Shown: positions 16,973 through 26,028 of the stretch, in pieces | Layout: the number at the start of each line of letters is the position of its first letter | Position numbering within the stretch: the stretch's first letter is position 1 | DNA from: Mycolicibacterium duvalii | GTDB taxonomy: Bacteria > Actinomycetota > Actinomycetes > Mycobacteriales > Mycobacteriaceae | Reading direction: 5' to 3' | DNA length: 64,000 nt | Assembly (NCBI RefSeq): GCF_010726645.1 | Contig: NZ_AP022563.1 | Coordinates: 3,844,001-3,908,000 of the forward strand | Notes under the pieces: model-generated | What the model was told of the DNA's origin: nothing | Databases searched by the model: none | What the model saw: the letters and a program-made list of their open reading frames with translations, nothing else | Made by a program: the position numbers and the translations under genes

Positions 16973-17860
16973 GTGAGTAGGAATCCGCTCCGGCGGTTGG
17001 CCGACCAGGTGCTGCTGACCAGCATGCGTCCCCCGGTGCTGCCGACCCTGCTGCAGTACCGGCCCGCGCACACCCCGGTCGACCTGGCCGGCAAGCGGAT
17101 CCTGCTGACCGGCGCATCGTCGGGAATCGGCGAAGCCGCGGCAGAGAAGCTGGCCCGCCGCGGCGCCACGGTCATCGTGGTGGCCCGGCGGCAGGACCTG
17201 CTCGACGCGCTCGTCGGGCGCATCACCGACGCCGGCGGCGCCGGCCGGGCACACGCCTGCGACCTGTCCGACCTCGACGCCATCGACCGTCTGGTCGCCG
17301 ACGTCGACGCGGAGTTCGGCGGCGTCGACATCCTGATCAACAACGCGGGCCGGTCGATCCGCCGGCCGCTGGCCGAGTCGCTGCAACGCTGGCACGACGT
17401 CGAGCGCACGATGAACCTGAACTACTACGGGCCGCTGCGGCTGATCCGCGGACTGGCCCCCGGGATGCTCGAGCGCGGCGACGGCCACATCATCAACGTG
17501 TCGACCTGGGGCGTGAAGACCGAGTCCCCGCCGCTGTTCGGCGTGTACAACGCATCGAAGGCCGCGTTGTCGTCGATCAGCCGGATCATCGAGACCGAGT
17601 GGGCCGACCGGGGCGTGCACGCGACCACGCTGTACTACCCGCTGGTCAAGACGCCGATGATCGCACCCACCAAGGCCTACCAGGGGCTGCCCGGGCTGTC
17701 GGCCGACGAGGCCGCCGGCTGGATGGTCACCGCCGCTCGGCACCGGCCCGTCCACATCGCGCCGCGCATCGCGGTCACCGCGCACGCGCTCAACAGCATC
17801 GCCCCGGCCGCCGTGGACACCATCATGAAGCGCCAGCGGGTGCAGCCGAAAGACCGATGA
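16973..17860 (+). CDS. Short-chain dehydrogenase/reductase
   Basis: 295-residue classical SDR. The cofactor motif TGASSGIG is at residues 46-53, NNAG at 122-125 and the catalytic YNASK at 191-195, with Ser176 completing the triad. An extra 40-residue N-terminal extension and a C-terminal tail rich in aliphatic residues suggest membrane or lipid association. It corresponds to Rv0547c next to menB in M. tuberculosis. GTG start is preceded by AGAGGACG. It overlaps the following acyl-CoA ligase by ATGA. Substrate unknown. Confidence 0.88.
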   Translation: MSRNPLRRLADQVLLTSMRPPVLPTLLQYRPAHTPVDLAGKRILLTGASSGIGEAAAEKLARRGATVIVVARRQDLLDALVGRITDAGGAGRAHACDLSDLDAIDRLVADVDAEFGGVDILINNAGRSIRRPLAESLQRWHDVERTMNLNYYGPLRLIRGLAPGMLERGDGHIINVSTWGVKTESPPLFGVYNASKAALSSISRIIETEWADRGVHATTLYYPLVKTPMIAPTKAYQGLPGLSADEAAGWMVTAARHRPVHIAPRIAVTAHALNSIAPAAVDTIMKRQRVQPKDR

Positions 17861-19395
17861 TCGACACCGTCGCCGACATCGTCCGGGTCCACGCGCGGCA
17901 GCGGCCCGACGCGCCGGCGCTGATCGTCGGCGAGGAGGTCATCACCTTCGGCGAGCTCGACGCCCGCTCCAACCGGGCTGCGCAGGCCTTCGCCGCCGCC
18001 GGCATCGGCCCCGGCGACCGAGTCGCGTTCGTCGACAAGAACGGCGCCGAGTTCTTCGACGTCGCGTTCGGTCTGGCCAAGCTCGGCGCGGTGGGCGTGC
18101 CGGTGAACTGGCGGCTGGCCGCACCGGAGATGCGCCACATTCTCGTCGACAGCGGCGCCGCGGCCGTTGTCGTCGGCGCCGAGTTCTTCGCCCACCTCGA
18201 GGCCATCGAAGCCGACATCGACGCGACCGTGATCGCCGTCGGCACGCACGCGCGCTGGCCCGACTTCACCGACTGGGTGGCCGGCCATCCCGCCGTCGAC
18301 CCCGGAGTGCGCACCGCGGCCGACGACCTGGTGTTCCTGATGTACACCTCGGGCACCACCGGACTGCCCAAAGGCGTGATGCTCAGCAACGCCAACTACG
18401 TGTGCAAGACCGGCGGTGTGGCCGCCGGGCCCTGGCAGCTCGACGCCGACGCGGTCAGCCTGGCGGTGATGCCGCTGTTCCACATGGCAGGCTCCGGGTG
18501 GGTGTTCGCTGGGCTGTGGGAAGGTGCCGCGACGGTGCTGCTGCGCGACGTCGTGCCATCCGAGATCCTCGACGCGATCGCCCGCCACCGCGTCACCAAC
18601 ATGCTGCTGGTGCCCGCGGTGATCGCGTCGCTGCTCGACACCCCCGGCGTGGCGAACGCCGATTTTTCCTGGGTCCGACTGATCGTCTACGGCGCGTCCC
18701 CGATCAGCGACGACGTGCTGCTGCGCGGCATCGAGCGGTTCGGCGGCATCTTCGCCCAGGTGTACGGGATGACCGAGACCACCGGGTCGATCACGCAGCT
18801 CGACGGGGCCGAGCACCAGCCCCATCTGCTGCGCTCGTGCGGACGACCGTATCCGTGGGTCGAGGTTCGCATCGTCGGTACTGACGGCGCCGAGCTGCCG
18901 GTGGGCTCGGTGGGCGAGGTCTGGACCCGGTCGGCGCAGAACATGCTGGGCTACTGGAACAATCCCGACGCCACCGCGGCCACCCTGACCCCCGACGGCT
19001 GGCTGCGCACCGGCGACGCCGGCTACCTCGACGCCGACGGCTACCTCTACCTGCACGATCGGGTCAAGGACATGATCGTCTCCGGCGGCGAGAACGTCTA
19101 CCCCGCCGAAGTCGAGAACGTGCTGATGACCCACCCCGAGGTGGCCGACGTGGCCGTCATCGGGGTGCCCGACCGGCGCTGGGGCGAGGCCGTGAAGGCC
19201 GTGGTGGTACCCACCGCCGGCGCCACGCTCGACGGCGCCGAATTGATCGCCTTCGCCCGCGCGCGGCTCGGCGGCTTCAAACTGCCCAAGAGCGTCGATC
19301 TCGTCGACGCGCTGCCCCGCACGCCCAGCGGCAAGATCCTCAAACGCGCGCTGCGCGAACCGTACTGGGCCGACGCGGATCGCCACATCGGCTGA
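17857..19395 (+). CDS. Acyl-CoA synthetase (FadD-type AMP-binding protein)
   Basis: 512-residue adenylate-forming ligase. The P-loop YTSGTTGLPKG is at about residues 163-173, the adenine motif VYGMTETTG near 305, the hinge RTGDAGYLDADG near 385 and the catalytic lysine in RTPSGKILKRAL near the end, so all catalytic elements are present. The ATG at 17857 overlaps the SDR stop by four bases; the longer frame upstream lies over the SDR. Coupling to an SDR suggests the two act on the same acyl or terpenoid compound. Confidence 0.87.
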   Translation: MIDTVADIVRVHARQRPDAPALIVGEEVITFGELDARSNRAAQAFAAAGIGPGDRVAFVDKNGAEFFDVAFGLAKLGAVGVPVNWRLAAPEMRHILVDSGAAAVVVGAEFFAHLEAIEADIDATVIAVGTHARWPDFTDWVAGHPAVDPGVRTAADDLVFLMYTSGTTGLPKGVMLSNANYVCKTGGVAAGPWQLDADAVSLAVMPLFHMAGSGWVFAGLWEGAATVLLRDVVPSEILDAIARHRVTNMLLVPAVIASLLDTPGVANADFSWVRLIVYGASPISDDVLLRGIERFGGIFAQVYGMTETTGSITQLDGAEHQPHLLRSCGRPYPWVEVRIVGTDGAELPVGSVGEVWTRSAQNMLGYWNNPDATAATLTPDGWLRTGDAGYLDADGYLYLHDRVKDMIVSGGENVYPAEVENVLMTHPEVADVAVIGVPDRRWGEAVKAVVVPTAGATLDGAELIAFARARLGGFKLPKSVDLVDALPRTPSGKILKRALREPYWADADRHIG

Positions 19396-19417
19396 CGCGC
19401 ATGGTAGACACGACTTC

Positions 19418-19801
19418 ATGGAGATCCTGGCCAGCCGGGTGCTGTTCCGCCCGCAGGACTACGCCCGTTCGGTGTCCTTCTACCGGGACCAACTCGGCTT
19501 GGCGGTCGCCCGCGAATACGCCGGCGGCACAGTGTTCTATGCGGGTCAGTCGCTGATCGAGATCGCCGGGCACGGCAGCCCCGCCGCCGGGGCGCCGCCC
19601 TTCCCCGGCGCGCTGTGGCTGCAGGTGCGCGACCTGGCCGCGACTCAGGACGAGTTGCGCTCGCGCGGAGTCGCTATCGCGCGGGAGGCGCGGCGGGAGC
19701 CGTGGGGTCTGCACGAGATGCACGTGACCGACCCGGACGGCGTGGCCCTGATCTTCGTGCAGGTACCCGAGGATCATCCGCTGCGCCGCGACACCCGTTA
19801 G
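19418..19801 (+). CDS. Glyoxalase/VOC superfamily protein
   Basis: 127-residue vicinal-oxygen-chelate fold protein with the usual paired beta-alpha-beta-beta-beta units: ILASRVLFRPQDYARSVSFYRDQLGL, then GALWLQVRDLAATQDELRSRG and LHEMHVTDPDGVALIFVQ. A metal-ligand Glu is expected in LIEIAGHG and the C-terminal strand. Counterpart of Rv0546c by position. It may be a small dioxygenase, lyase or binding protein; the substrate cannot be inferred. Confidence 0.82.
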   Translation: MEILASRVLFRPQDYARSVSFYRDQLGLAVAREYAGGTVFYAGQSLIEIAGHGSPAAGAPPFPGALWLQVRDLAATQDELRSRGVAIAREARREPWGLHEMHVTDPDGVALIFVQVPEDHPLRRDTR

Positions 19802-19862
19802 CCCTCCAGGACCCGCCATCGCCACGCTGCGCCCCCTCCCGATCGATTCCGGCCCGGCCGCG

Positions 19863-20981
19863 TTGTCCGCGCTGCCGGTGGTCTCCGACGTGCTGGCCGG
19901 GCGGGTGTGCGCGTTGCCGGTGCCGGCCACCGACGCCACACAAACCTCGCTGCTGACAACGGTTTTGCGGGCCGGCGAGCCGATCGATGACGCGGTCGCG
20001 GTGGTGTTGTCGACGTCGGGTACGACCGGTGCGCCGAAAGGCGCGTTGCTCTCGGCGGCGGCGCTGACGGCCAGCGCCGGCGCGACGCATGACCGGCTGG
20101 GCGGTCGGGGCCGGTGGCTGCTGGCGCTGCCGGCCTATCACGTGGCGGGATTCCAGGTGCTGGTGCGCAGCCTGATCGCCGGGGTCGATCCGGTCGCGGT
20201 TCGCCCCGGCTTCGAGCCGGCCGAGTTGGTCTCGGCCGTCGCCACTCTGGGTGGCGGCCGCCGTTATGTGTCGCTGGTGGCCGCGCAGTTGGACAAGGCC
20301 CTGCGCGATCCGGCGGCCGCTGACGCGCTGGCCGATGTCGACGCGGTCTTGATCGGGGGCGGCCCGATGCCGGTGTCGCTGTCCGAAAAGGCTTCCGCGG
20401 CAGGGGTTCCGGTGGTGCGGACGTACGGCATGAGCGAAACCGCGGGCGGCTGCGTGTACGACGGTGTCCCGCTGGCCGGGGTCAGCGTGACGGTCTCGGA
20501 GACCGGCCGGATCTCGCTGGGCGGGCCCACCGTGGCGCTGGGTTACCGTAACCCGGTCACGCCGGACCCGTTCGCCGAGACCGGCTGGTTCCGCACCGAC
20601 GACGTCGGCATGATCGACGACGCCGGCGTTCTCCGGGTGCTGGGCCGCGCCGACGACGGAATCAGCACCGGCGGCCTGACCGTGCTGCCGGATCTGGTCG
20701 AGGCGGCGATGCACACCCACCCCGCGGTGGCCGAGTGCGCGGTGTTCGGGGTCGCCGACGAGCGGCTGGGTCAGCGGGTGGTCGCGGCGGTGGTGCTCGA
20801 ACCCGCAGCGACGTTGACGCTGGAGGACATCCGCAGACACGTCGCGGGGCGCTTGGCGCCGACAGCCGCCCCGCGGGAGCTGCACATCGTCGAAACGCTG
20901 CCGCGCCACGGCATCGGCAAAGTGGACCGCCGCGCGCTGGCCCGCACGTACGGGGCCGGGCCGGGGTCGTCGACGGCATGA
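19863..20981 (+). CDS. menE: o-Succinylbenzoate-CoA ligase
   Basis: 372-residue AMP-binding ligase of menaquinone synthesis that makes o-succinylbenzoyl-CoA, the MenB substrate. It is compact, as is usual for actinobacterial MenE. The P-loop STSGTTGAPKG is near residue 50, TYGMSETAGG near 185, TDDVGMIDDAG near 245 and GIGKVDRRAL at the end. The TTG at 19863 is the first conventional start, but the in-frame sequence upstream to 19818 (ATLRPLPIDSGPAAL) looks like true MenE N-terminus and CCAGGA stands six bases before an ATC there. The real start may be that ATC. Confidence 0.88.
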   Translation: MSALPVVSDVLAGRVCALPVPATDATQTSLLTTVLRAGEPIDDAVAVVLSTSGTTGAPKGALLSAAALTASAGATHDRLGGRGRWLLALPAYHVAGFQVLVRSLIAGVDPVAVRPGFEPAELVSAVATLGGGRRYVSLVAAQLDKALRDPAAADALADVDAVLIGGGPMPVSLSEKASAAGVPVVRTYGMSETAGGCVYDGVPLAGVSVTVSETGRISLGGPTVALGYRNPVTPDPFAETGWFRTDDVGMIDDAGVLRVLGRADDGISTGGLTVLPDLVEAAMHTHPAVAECAVFGVADERLGQRVVAAVVLEPAATLTLEDIRRHVAGRLAPTAAPRELHIVETLPRHGIGKVDRRALARTYGAGPGSSTA

Positions 20982-21604
20982 TGGGGCGCATGCGTCGAGA
21001 AGTGACCACCGCCGAGGAGTTGCGCACGATCGTGGGGTATCCCACTTCGCTGGTCGCCGACAAGGTCAAGGACCGGTTGGCCCCCGCGCATCGGCTGTGG
21101 CTGGCGCGGTCCCCGCTGGGCTTCGTCGCCACCACCGACTCCGCCGGGCGGGTCGACGTGTCCCCGAAAGGCGACCCCGCCGGGTTCGTCCACGTGCTCG
21201 ACGACGCGACGATCGCCATCCCGGAGCGCCCGGGCAATCGCCGGGTCGACGGCTACCTCAACGTGCTGGAACGTCCGCGGGTGGGCACGCTGTTCGTCAT
21301 CCCCGGCCGCGGTGACACCCTGCGCATCAACGGCAGCGCCCGGGTGATGGCCGACGCCGACTACTTCGACGCGTTGGCGGTGCACGGCAAGCGCCCGATC
21401 CTGGCGCTCGAGATCACGGTCGAAGAGGTGTTCTTCCACTGCTCGAAGGCGTTCCTGCGCTCGGATGCCTGGCAGCCGGAAACCTGGGATCCGACGGCGG
21501 TGCCCAGCGCCGCGCAGTTGGTCAAGATGCTCAACGCGTGGGCCGACGAGGACCAGCTCAGCACGTACTTCGACGAGACCAACATGCGCACGATGCTGTA
21601 TTGA
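20978..21604 (+). CDS. Pyridoxamine 5'-phosphate oxidase family protein (FMN/F420 type)
   Basis: 208-residue split-barrel flavin-binding protein. FVATTDSAGRVDVSPKGDPAGFV (about 45-67) is the conserved flavin-contact strand, RPGNRRVDGYLNVLERPRVGTLFVIPGRGDTLRINGSARV follows the PPOX-type pattern, and the C-terminus ends in a helical pair. ATG at 20978 overlaps the menE stop (ATGATG; 20981 and 20990 are also possible starts). It could oxidise or reduce a small substrate with FMN or F420. Coupling to menE is structural only. Confidence 0.8.
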   Translation: MMGRMRREVTTAEELRTIVGYPTSLVADKVKDRLAPAHRLWLARSPLGFVATTDSAGRVDVSPKGDPAGFVHVLDDATIAIPERPGNRRVDGYLNVLERPRVGTLFVIPGRGDTLRINGSARVMADADYFDALAVHGKRPILALEITVEEVFFHCSKAFLRSDAWQPETWDPTAVPSAAQLVKMLNAWADEDQLSTYFDETNMRTMLY

Positions 21605-21625
21605 CCCGCATGCTCCTAGGGTGGG

Positions 21626-22981
21626 GTGGTGCGGCCCGGTCGTAGAGAAGCGGTGGCGGTCACCCTCGGCGTCATCCTGGTGGCCGCGGCGTTCGTCGTT
21701 CCGCGCCTGGACCTGGGCGTCACCCCGCTGATCAACGCCGACGAGGAGCGTTTCGCGGCATTCGCCGGCGCGGCGCCCGTCTTCGGCTGGTGGGAGAACC
21801 ACATCGGCTGGGGCACCGGCCCGGCGATCCTGATCGCGGTGGCCGCGGTGCTGTGGGGACAGCGGCTGGCCCGTCGGTTGCCGTGGCGGGTGCTGCTCGT
21901 GGTGGCCTGGGCGACGTCGGCGGCCTGGGCGTTCTCGCTGGCGATGGTCGACGGCTGGCAGCGCGGCTTCGCGGGCCGCCTGACAGCGCGCCACGAGTAT
22001 CTGCGCCAGGTGCCCACCGTCGACGACGTCGGCGAGGCCGTCCGCACCTTCTCCGACCGGATACTCGACTACCAGCCCGACTCGTGGATCACCCATGTGT
22101 CCGGCCACCCGCCCGGCGCGCTGCTGACGTTCGTCTGGCTGGACCGGATCGGCCTCGGCGGCGGCGCCTGGGCCGGGACGCTGTGCCTGCTGGTCGGCTC
22201 GAGTGCGGCGGCGGCGATCCTGGTCGCGGTGCGGGCTTTGGCCGACGAGGACACCGCCCGGCTGGCGGCGCCGTTCGTCGCCGTCGCGCCGACCGCCATC
22301 TGGATCGCGGTGTCGGCCGACGGCTACTTCGTGGGCGTGGCGGCCTGGGGTATCGCGCTGCTGGCCCTCGCCGTCGCTGGCACGGTCCGGTGGCCGATCG
22401 TGGCCGCCGCGGGTGCGGGGCTGCTGCTGGGCTGGGCCATCTTCCTGTCCTACGGGCTCGGCTTGATGGCGCTGCCGGCGGTGGCGGTGCTGCTGTGTGC
22501 CACGCACTGGCGTGCCGCGATGCGCGCGCTGGTGCCTGCCGTGCTGGCGGCGGTCGCGGTGGTCGCGGTGTTCGCCGCGGCCGGATTCTGGTGGTTCGAC
22601 GGCTACCACCTGGTGCAGGAGCGGTACTGGCAGGGCATCGCCAGTGACCGGCCGTTCTCCTACTGGGTGTGGGGCAACCTCGCCGCGACGGTGCTCGCGA
22701 TCGGTCTGGGCAGCGTCGCCGGTATCGCGCGGGTGTTCGACCTCGGCGCGCTGCGCCGCCGCGCCGGACTCCATCTGCTGGTGCTCGGCGCGCTGGCTGC
22801 CGTGCTGGCCGCCGACCTGAGCATGCTGAGCAAAGCGGAGGTGGAACGGATCTGGCTGCCGTTCACCGTATGGCTGACCGCCGCCGCGGCACTGCTGCCC
22901 CCGAGATCGCAGCACTGGTGGCTGGCCGTCAACGCGCTGGGCGCCCTGGTGCTCAATCACGTCATCTTCACCAATTGGTGA
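21626..22981 (+). CDS. Polytopic membrane protein, GT-C-like
   Basis: 451-residue integral membrane protein with about ten to twelve hydrophobic segments, counterpart of Rv0541c. The periplasmic loop WITHVSGHPPGALLTFVWLDRIG resembles loops of GT-C fold, polyprenyl-dependent glycosyltransferases, and an acidic site (NADEERF) follows the first span. A sugar-transfer function is therefore possible but not shown. GTG starts the frame. It precedes the molybdopterin oxidoreductase gene by 11 bases, so co-transcription is likely. Confidence 0.82.
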   Translation: MVRPGRREAVAVTLGVILVAAAFVVPRLDLGVTPLINADEERFAAFAGAAPVFGWWENHIGWGTGPAILIAVAAVLWGQRLARRLPWRVLLVVAWATSAAWAFSLAMVDGWQRGFAGRLTARHEYLRQVPTVDDVGEAVRTFSDRILDYQPDSWITHVSGHPPGALLTFVWLDRIGLGGGAWAGTLCLLVGSSAAAAILVAVRALADEDTARLAAPFVAVAPTAIWIAVSADGYFVGVAAWGIALLALAVAGTVRWPIVAAAGAGLLLGWAIFLSYGLGLMALPAVAVLLCATHWRAAMRALVPAVLAAVAVVAVFAAAGFWWFDGYHLVQERYWQGIASDRPFSYWVWGNLAATVLAIGLGSVAGIARVFDLGALRRRAGLHLLVLGALAAVLAADLSMLSKAEVERIWLPFTVWLTAAAALLPPRSQHWWLAVNALGALVLNHVIFTNW

Positions 22982-22992
22982 GGCGGCCGTCG

Positions 22993-24255
22993 ATGAGGGG
23001 AACACCACCACGTCCACCGCGCTGGCGTAGTCCCCTGCGCGGGCTGTGGCTGACCTCGGTGTTGGGCGCGGTGCTCCTGGTGACGCTGCCGATCGTGACG
23101 ATCACCGGGTTGCTGTCCTACATCGCCTACGGCCCGCAGTTCGGGCAGGCCATTCCCGGCGACGTCGGATTCCTCAAGCTGCCCACCTTCGATTGGCCGA
23201 CCGACCCGTCGTGGTTGTACAGGCTCACCCAGGGCCTGCACGTCGGCCTCGGTCTGGTGCTCATCCCGGTCGTGCTGGCCAAGCTGTGGTCGGTCATCCC
23301 CCGCTTCTTCAGCTGGCCGCCGTTCCGGTCGCCCGCCCAGCTGCTGGAACGGATCTCGCTGATCATGCTGGTCGGCGGCGCCTTGTTCGAAATCGTCACC
23401 GGCGTGCTGAACATCCAGTACGACTACATCTTCGGGTTCAGCTTCTACACCGCCCACTATTACGGCGCGTGGGTGTTCATCGCCGGGTTCGCGGTGCACG
23501 TGGCGATCAAACTGCCGAGAATGTGGCGCGGGCTGCGCTCCCGGTCGATGCGAGAAGTGTTGCGCACCAGCCGTGCCGACACCGAGCCCGAGCCGCACGA
23601 ACCCGACGGGCTGGCTGCGGCGGACCCCGCCGAACCGACCGTCAGCAGGCGGGGCGCCCTGGCGCTGGTCGGCGGAGGCGCCCTGTTCGTCGCGGTGCTC
23701 ACCGCCGGGCAGACCATCGGAGGCTGGACCCGGCACGCCGCGCTGTTGCTGCCGCGTGGCCGCGACGCCGGCGACGGGCCCAACGGATTCCCGGTCAACC
23801 GCACCGCCGCCGCGGCGCGCATCACCCCCGAAATCACGGGTCCCGCTTGGCGTTTGACGCTGCTCGGCGGTCCGGTCCCGGTGCAGCTGGACCGTGCCGC
23901 GCTGCTGGCCATGCCGCAGCACACCGCGGTGCTGCCGATCGCGTGCGTGGAAGGGTGGTCCACCGTGCAGACGTGGACCGGGGTGCCGTTGCGCGACCTC
24001 GCCGCGCTGACCGGCCAGGCCGACCGCGGACCGGCGCGGGTGTTCTCGATCGAGCGGTTCGGCGCGTTCAATCGCGCGGTGCTGGCGGCCAACCAGGTGG
24101 CACACCCGGATTCGTTGCTGGCACTTCGGGTCAACGGGGTCGACCTGTCCCTCGACCACGGCTTTCCCGCGCGCGTGATCGTGCCCGCGCTGCCGGGTGT
24201 GCACAACACGAAGTGGGTCGGCACCATCGACTTCGCGGCGGGCGGCGACCGATGA
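22993..24255 (+). CDS. Membrane-anchored molybdopterin-dependent oxidoreductase
   Basis: 420-residue fusion. The first half is a cytochrome b561-like or ferric-reductase-like membrane unit with four or five spans; possible heme His residues sit in LTQGLHVGLGL and FYTAHYYGAWVFIAGFAVHVAIKLP. A short linker and an anchor span (ALALVGGGALFVAVLTAG) lead to a C-terminal sulfite-oxidase-type domain, with the molybdenum-ligand Cys in PIACVEGWSTVQTW. The catalytic part should face outside. ATG at 22993 follows GAGGCGG. It overlaps the next gene by ATGA. Electron acceptor and substrate are unknown. Confidence 0.87.
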   Translation: MRGTPPRPPRWRSPLRGLWLTSVLGAVLLVTLPIVTITGLLSYIAYGPQFGQAIPGDVGFLKLPTFDWPTDPSWLYRLTQGLHVGLGLVLIPVVLAKLWSVIPRFFSWPPFRSPAQLLERISLIMLVGGALFEIVTGVLNIQYDYIFGFSFYTAHYYGAWVFIAGFAVHVAIKLPRMWRGLRSRSMREVLRTSRADTEPEPHEPDGLAAADPAEPTVSRRGALALVGGGALFVAVLTAGQTIGGWTRHAALLLPRGRDAGDGPNGFPVNRTAAAARITPEITGPAWRLTLLGGPVPVQLDRAALLAMPQHTAVLPIACVEGWSTVQTWTGVPLRDLAALTGQADRGPARVFSIERFGAFNRAVLAANQVAHPDSLLALRVNGVDLSLDHGFPARVIVPALPGVHNTKWVGTIDFAAGGDR

Positions 24256-24740
24256 GATTCCGCCGGCTCTACGGGTCGGGCCCGCTGCACCTGCTCACGC
24301 TGATCGCCGGATTCGCGCTGTGCGGCTACGTCGTCGCGACCATCGGGTTCGCCGCGCTGTGGAACCCGAACACCTGGTGGCAGTCCATCGTGGTGTGGTT
24401 CGCCGCCGCGATCCTCCTCCACGACCTCGTGCTGTTCCCCCTGTACGCGCTTGCCGACCGCATTCTGCTTGCCGCGCAACGCCTCCGGCCCGCCCCGCGG
24501 GTGCCGGCGCTCAACTTCGTCCGGGTGCCCGCGCTGGGCGCCGGCCTGACGTTGCTGATCTTCCTGCCCGGCATCATCGAACAGGGCGCCCCGGCGTACC
24601 TGGCCGCCACCGGCCAGACCCAACAGCCCTTCCTGGGCCGGTGGCTGCTGCTGGTGGCCGCGATGTTCGCGGTCAGCGCCGCGGTCTACGTGGTCCGTCT
24701 CGCCCGCGCGTCCCGACGGATCAGCGGATCGCCAGACTAG
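24252..24740 (+). CDS. Membrane protein accompanying the molybdo-oxidoreductase
   Basis: 162-residue protein with four likely membrane segments (about 13-33, 44-66, 95-113 and 127-147). The loop after the second contains LFPLYALADR, and HDLVLFP offers one His. The ATGA overlap with the oxidoreductase implies a joint role, perhaps as an assembly or electron-transfer partner. I recognise no named family. Its end overlaps the convergent methyltransferase by 20 bases. Confidence 0.8.
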   Translation: MRFRRLYGSGPLHLLTLIAGFALCGYVVATIGFAALWNPNTWWQSIVVWFAAAILLHDLVLFPLYALADRILLAAQRLRPAPRVPALNFVRVPALGAGLTLLIFLPGIIEQGAPAYLAATGQTQQPFLGRWLLLVAAMFAVSAAVYVVRLARASRRISGSPD

Positions 24741-25350
24741 CCAGCACCCGACTGCCGGCCGGGTGCAGGCCGGTCAGCGCCAGCCCGACGTCGTCGGCCA
24801 ACTCCGCAGCGCAGTCCACCCCCACCGACGCCCAGCGGAACCAGGGCCCGATCGTGTTCGACGACTCCAGCCGCACCATCCCGGTCCGCACGCCGCTGAT
24901 GGTCGGGTCGAACTCGGCGATGCACCGCCCGCCGCGCGAGAGCAGTTCGGTCACCCGGCGCAGCAGGCGGCGTGGATCGCCGCCGAGCCCGATGTTGCCG
25001 TCGGCCAGCAGCGCGGTGCGCCACCGGCCGGTTCCCGGCAGCACGTCGAACATGTCGCGGCACAGCGCCTGCGCTCCGTTGCGCCTGGCCAACTGCACGG
25101 CCGTGACCGACTGGTCGACACCGAGCGCCGGGATGCCCCGTCGGATCAGGTCGACGACCAGGCGGCCGGGACCGCACCCCAGGTCGATGGTCGGGCCCTC
25201 GCAGAGATCGACGATCGCGCGGTCGAACTGCGCGTCGGCGTGCCGGCCGCCGAGCCAGCTGCGCACCGGGAGGTTGCTGACCTCGCCGTCGTCGCGCCGG
25301 ATCCAGCAGCGTTCCCCGTCGAGGGCGCGGTCGTACAGGTTTCCCATCAT
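24721..25350 (-). CDS. Class I SAM-dependent methyltransferase
   Basis: 209-residue Rossmann-type methyltransferase: TIDLGCGPGRLVVDLIRRG is the SAM-binding motif I (about 54-72), ALGVDQS is motif II and LLADGNIGLGGDP the motif IV region. It lies downstream of the DUF2064 and GT2 genes with only six bases between, so it is the third gene of their operon. Small-molecule methylation is probable; target unknown. It converges on the oxidoreductase operon with overlapping 3' ends. Confidence 0.87.
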   Translation of the reverse strand: MMGNLYDRALDGERCWIRRDDGEVSNLPVRSWLGGRHADAQFDRAIVDLCEGPTIDLGCGPGRLVVDLIRRGIPALGVDQSVTAVQLARRNGAQALCRDMFDVLPGTGRWRTALLADGNIGLGGDPRRLLRRVTELLSRGGRCIAEFDPTISGVRTGMVRLESSNTIGPWFRWASVGVDCAAELADDVGLALTGLHPAGSRVLASLAIR

Positions 25351-25356
25351 GTCGCG

Positions 25357-26028
25357 TCACAGACCCGCTGACCGGGTTGCCGCGGCGAACCTACTGCCCG
25401 GCGGACAACATCGCCGCACGCCCTCGACGTCGGCCGCGGTGTCGACGTCGGCCAGCTCCTCGGCCAGGGAAACCGTATACCCTTTGTCGCGCAACGCTTT
25501 CAGAGTCAACGCACCGGTGTCGGGTCGCGACATCGGCACCGGCCGCAGGCATTCGGCCATCGCACCCGATCGCACTCCGAGCACCCACCAGCCCCCATCG
25601 GCGGCCGGGCCCAGCACCGCCTGGGCGTCCGCGAGGACGTCGGCGCAGCGCGCGAGCAGCTCGCCGCTCACCTGCGGGGTATCCATCCCGATCTGCACGA
25701 TCGGCTGCGGGCCCGCTGCGGCGGCGGTGTCGGCGTGCGCGAAGACCAGGCGTTCGGCGAAATCCACCCCGCGCTGCGGCACGACGGTGAAGGACGCCAG
25801 CCGCTCCCGGATCTCGTCGGACCGGCACGCGCGATCCAGGTCGCCGGTCATCGCCACCACCCGCGCCGCCACCGGAACGGCGGCCACCGCGTCGAGGGTG
25901 TCGAGCAGCGCTGCCGCGGCCACATCGGCCGCCGCGTCGGCACCGACGGTCGCGGCCAGCCGCGTCTTGGCCAGCCCGGGCACCGGGGCCTTGGCCACCA
26001 CCAACACCGTCACCGGTCGCACCGTCAC
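25357..26028 (-). CDS. DUF2064 / TIGR04282-type glycosyltransferase-like protein
   Basis: 223-residue nucleotidyl/glycosyltransferase-like GT-A fold protein of the DUF2064 family (counterpart of Rv0540). VTVLVVAKAPVPGLAKTRLAATVG is the nucleotide-binding N-terminus, IVQIGMDTPQVSGELLARCADVL the central motif and LGPAADGGWWVLGV a signature of the family. GTG at 26028 overlaps the GT2 stop (GTGA), which fixes the start. In other bacteria this family sits next to a GT2 enzyme, as here. Sugar donor and acceptor are unknown. Confidence 0.86.
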   Translation of the reverse strand: MTVRPVTVLVVAKAPVPGLAKTRLAATVGADAAADVAAAALLDTLDAVAAVPVAARVVAMTGDLDRACRSDEIRERLASFTVVPQRGVDFAERLVFAHADTAAAAGPQPIVQIGMDTPQVSGELLARCADVLADAQAVLGPAADGGWWVLGVRSGAMAECLRPVPMSRPDTGALTLKALRDKGYTVSLAEELADVDTAADVEGVRRCCPPGSRFAAATRSAGL

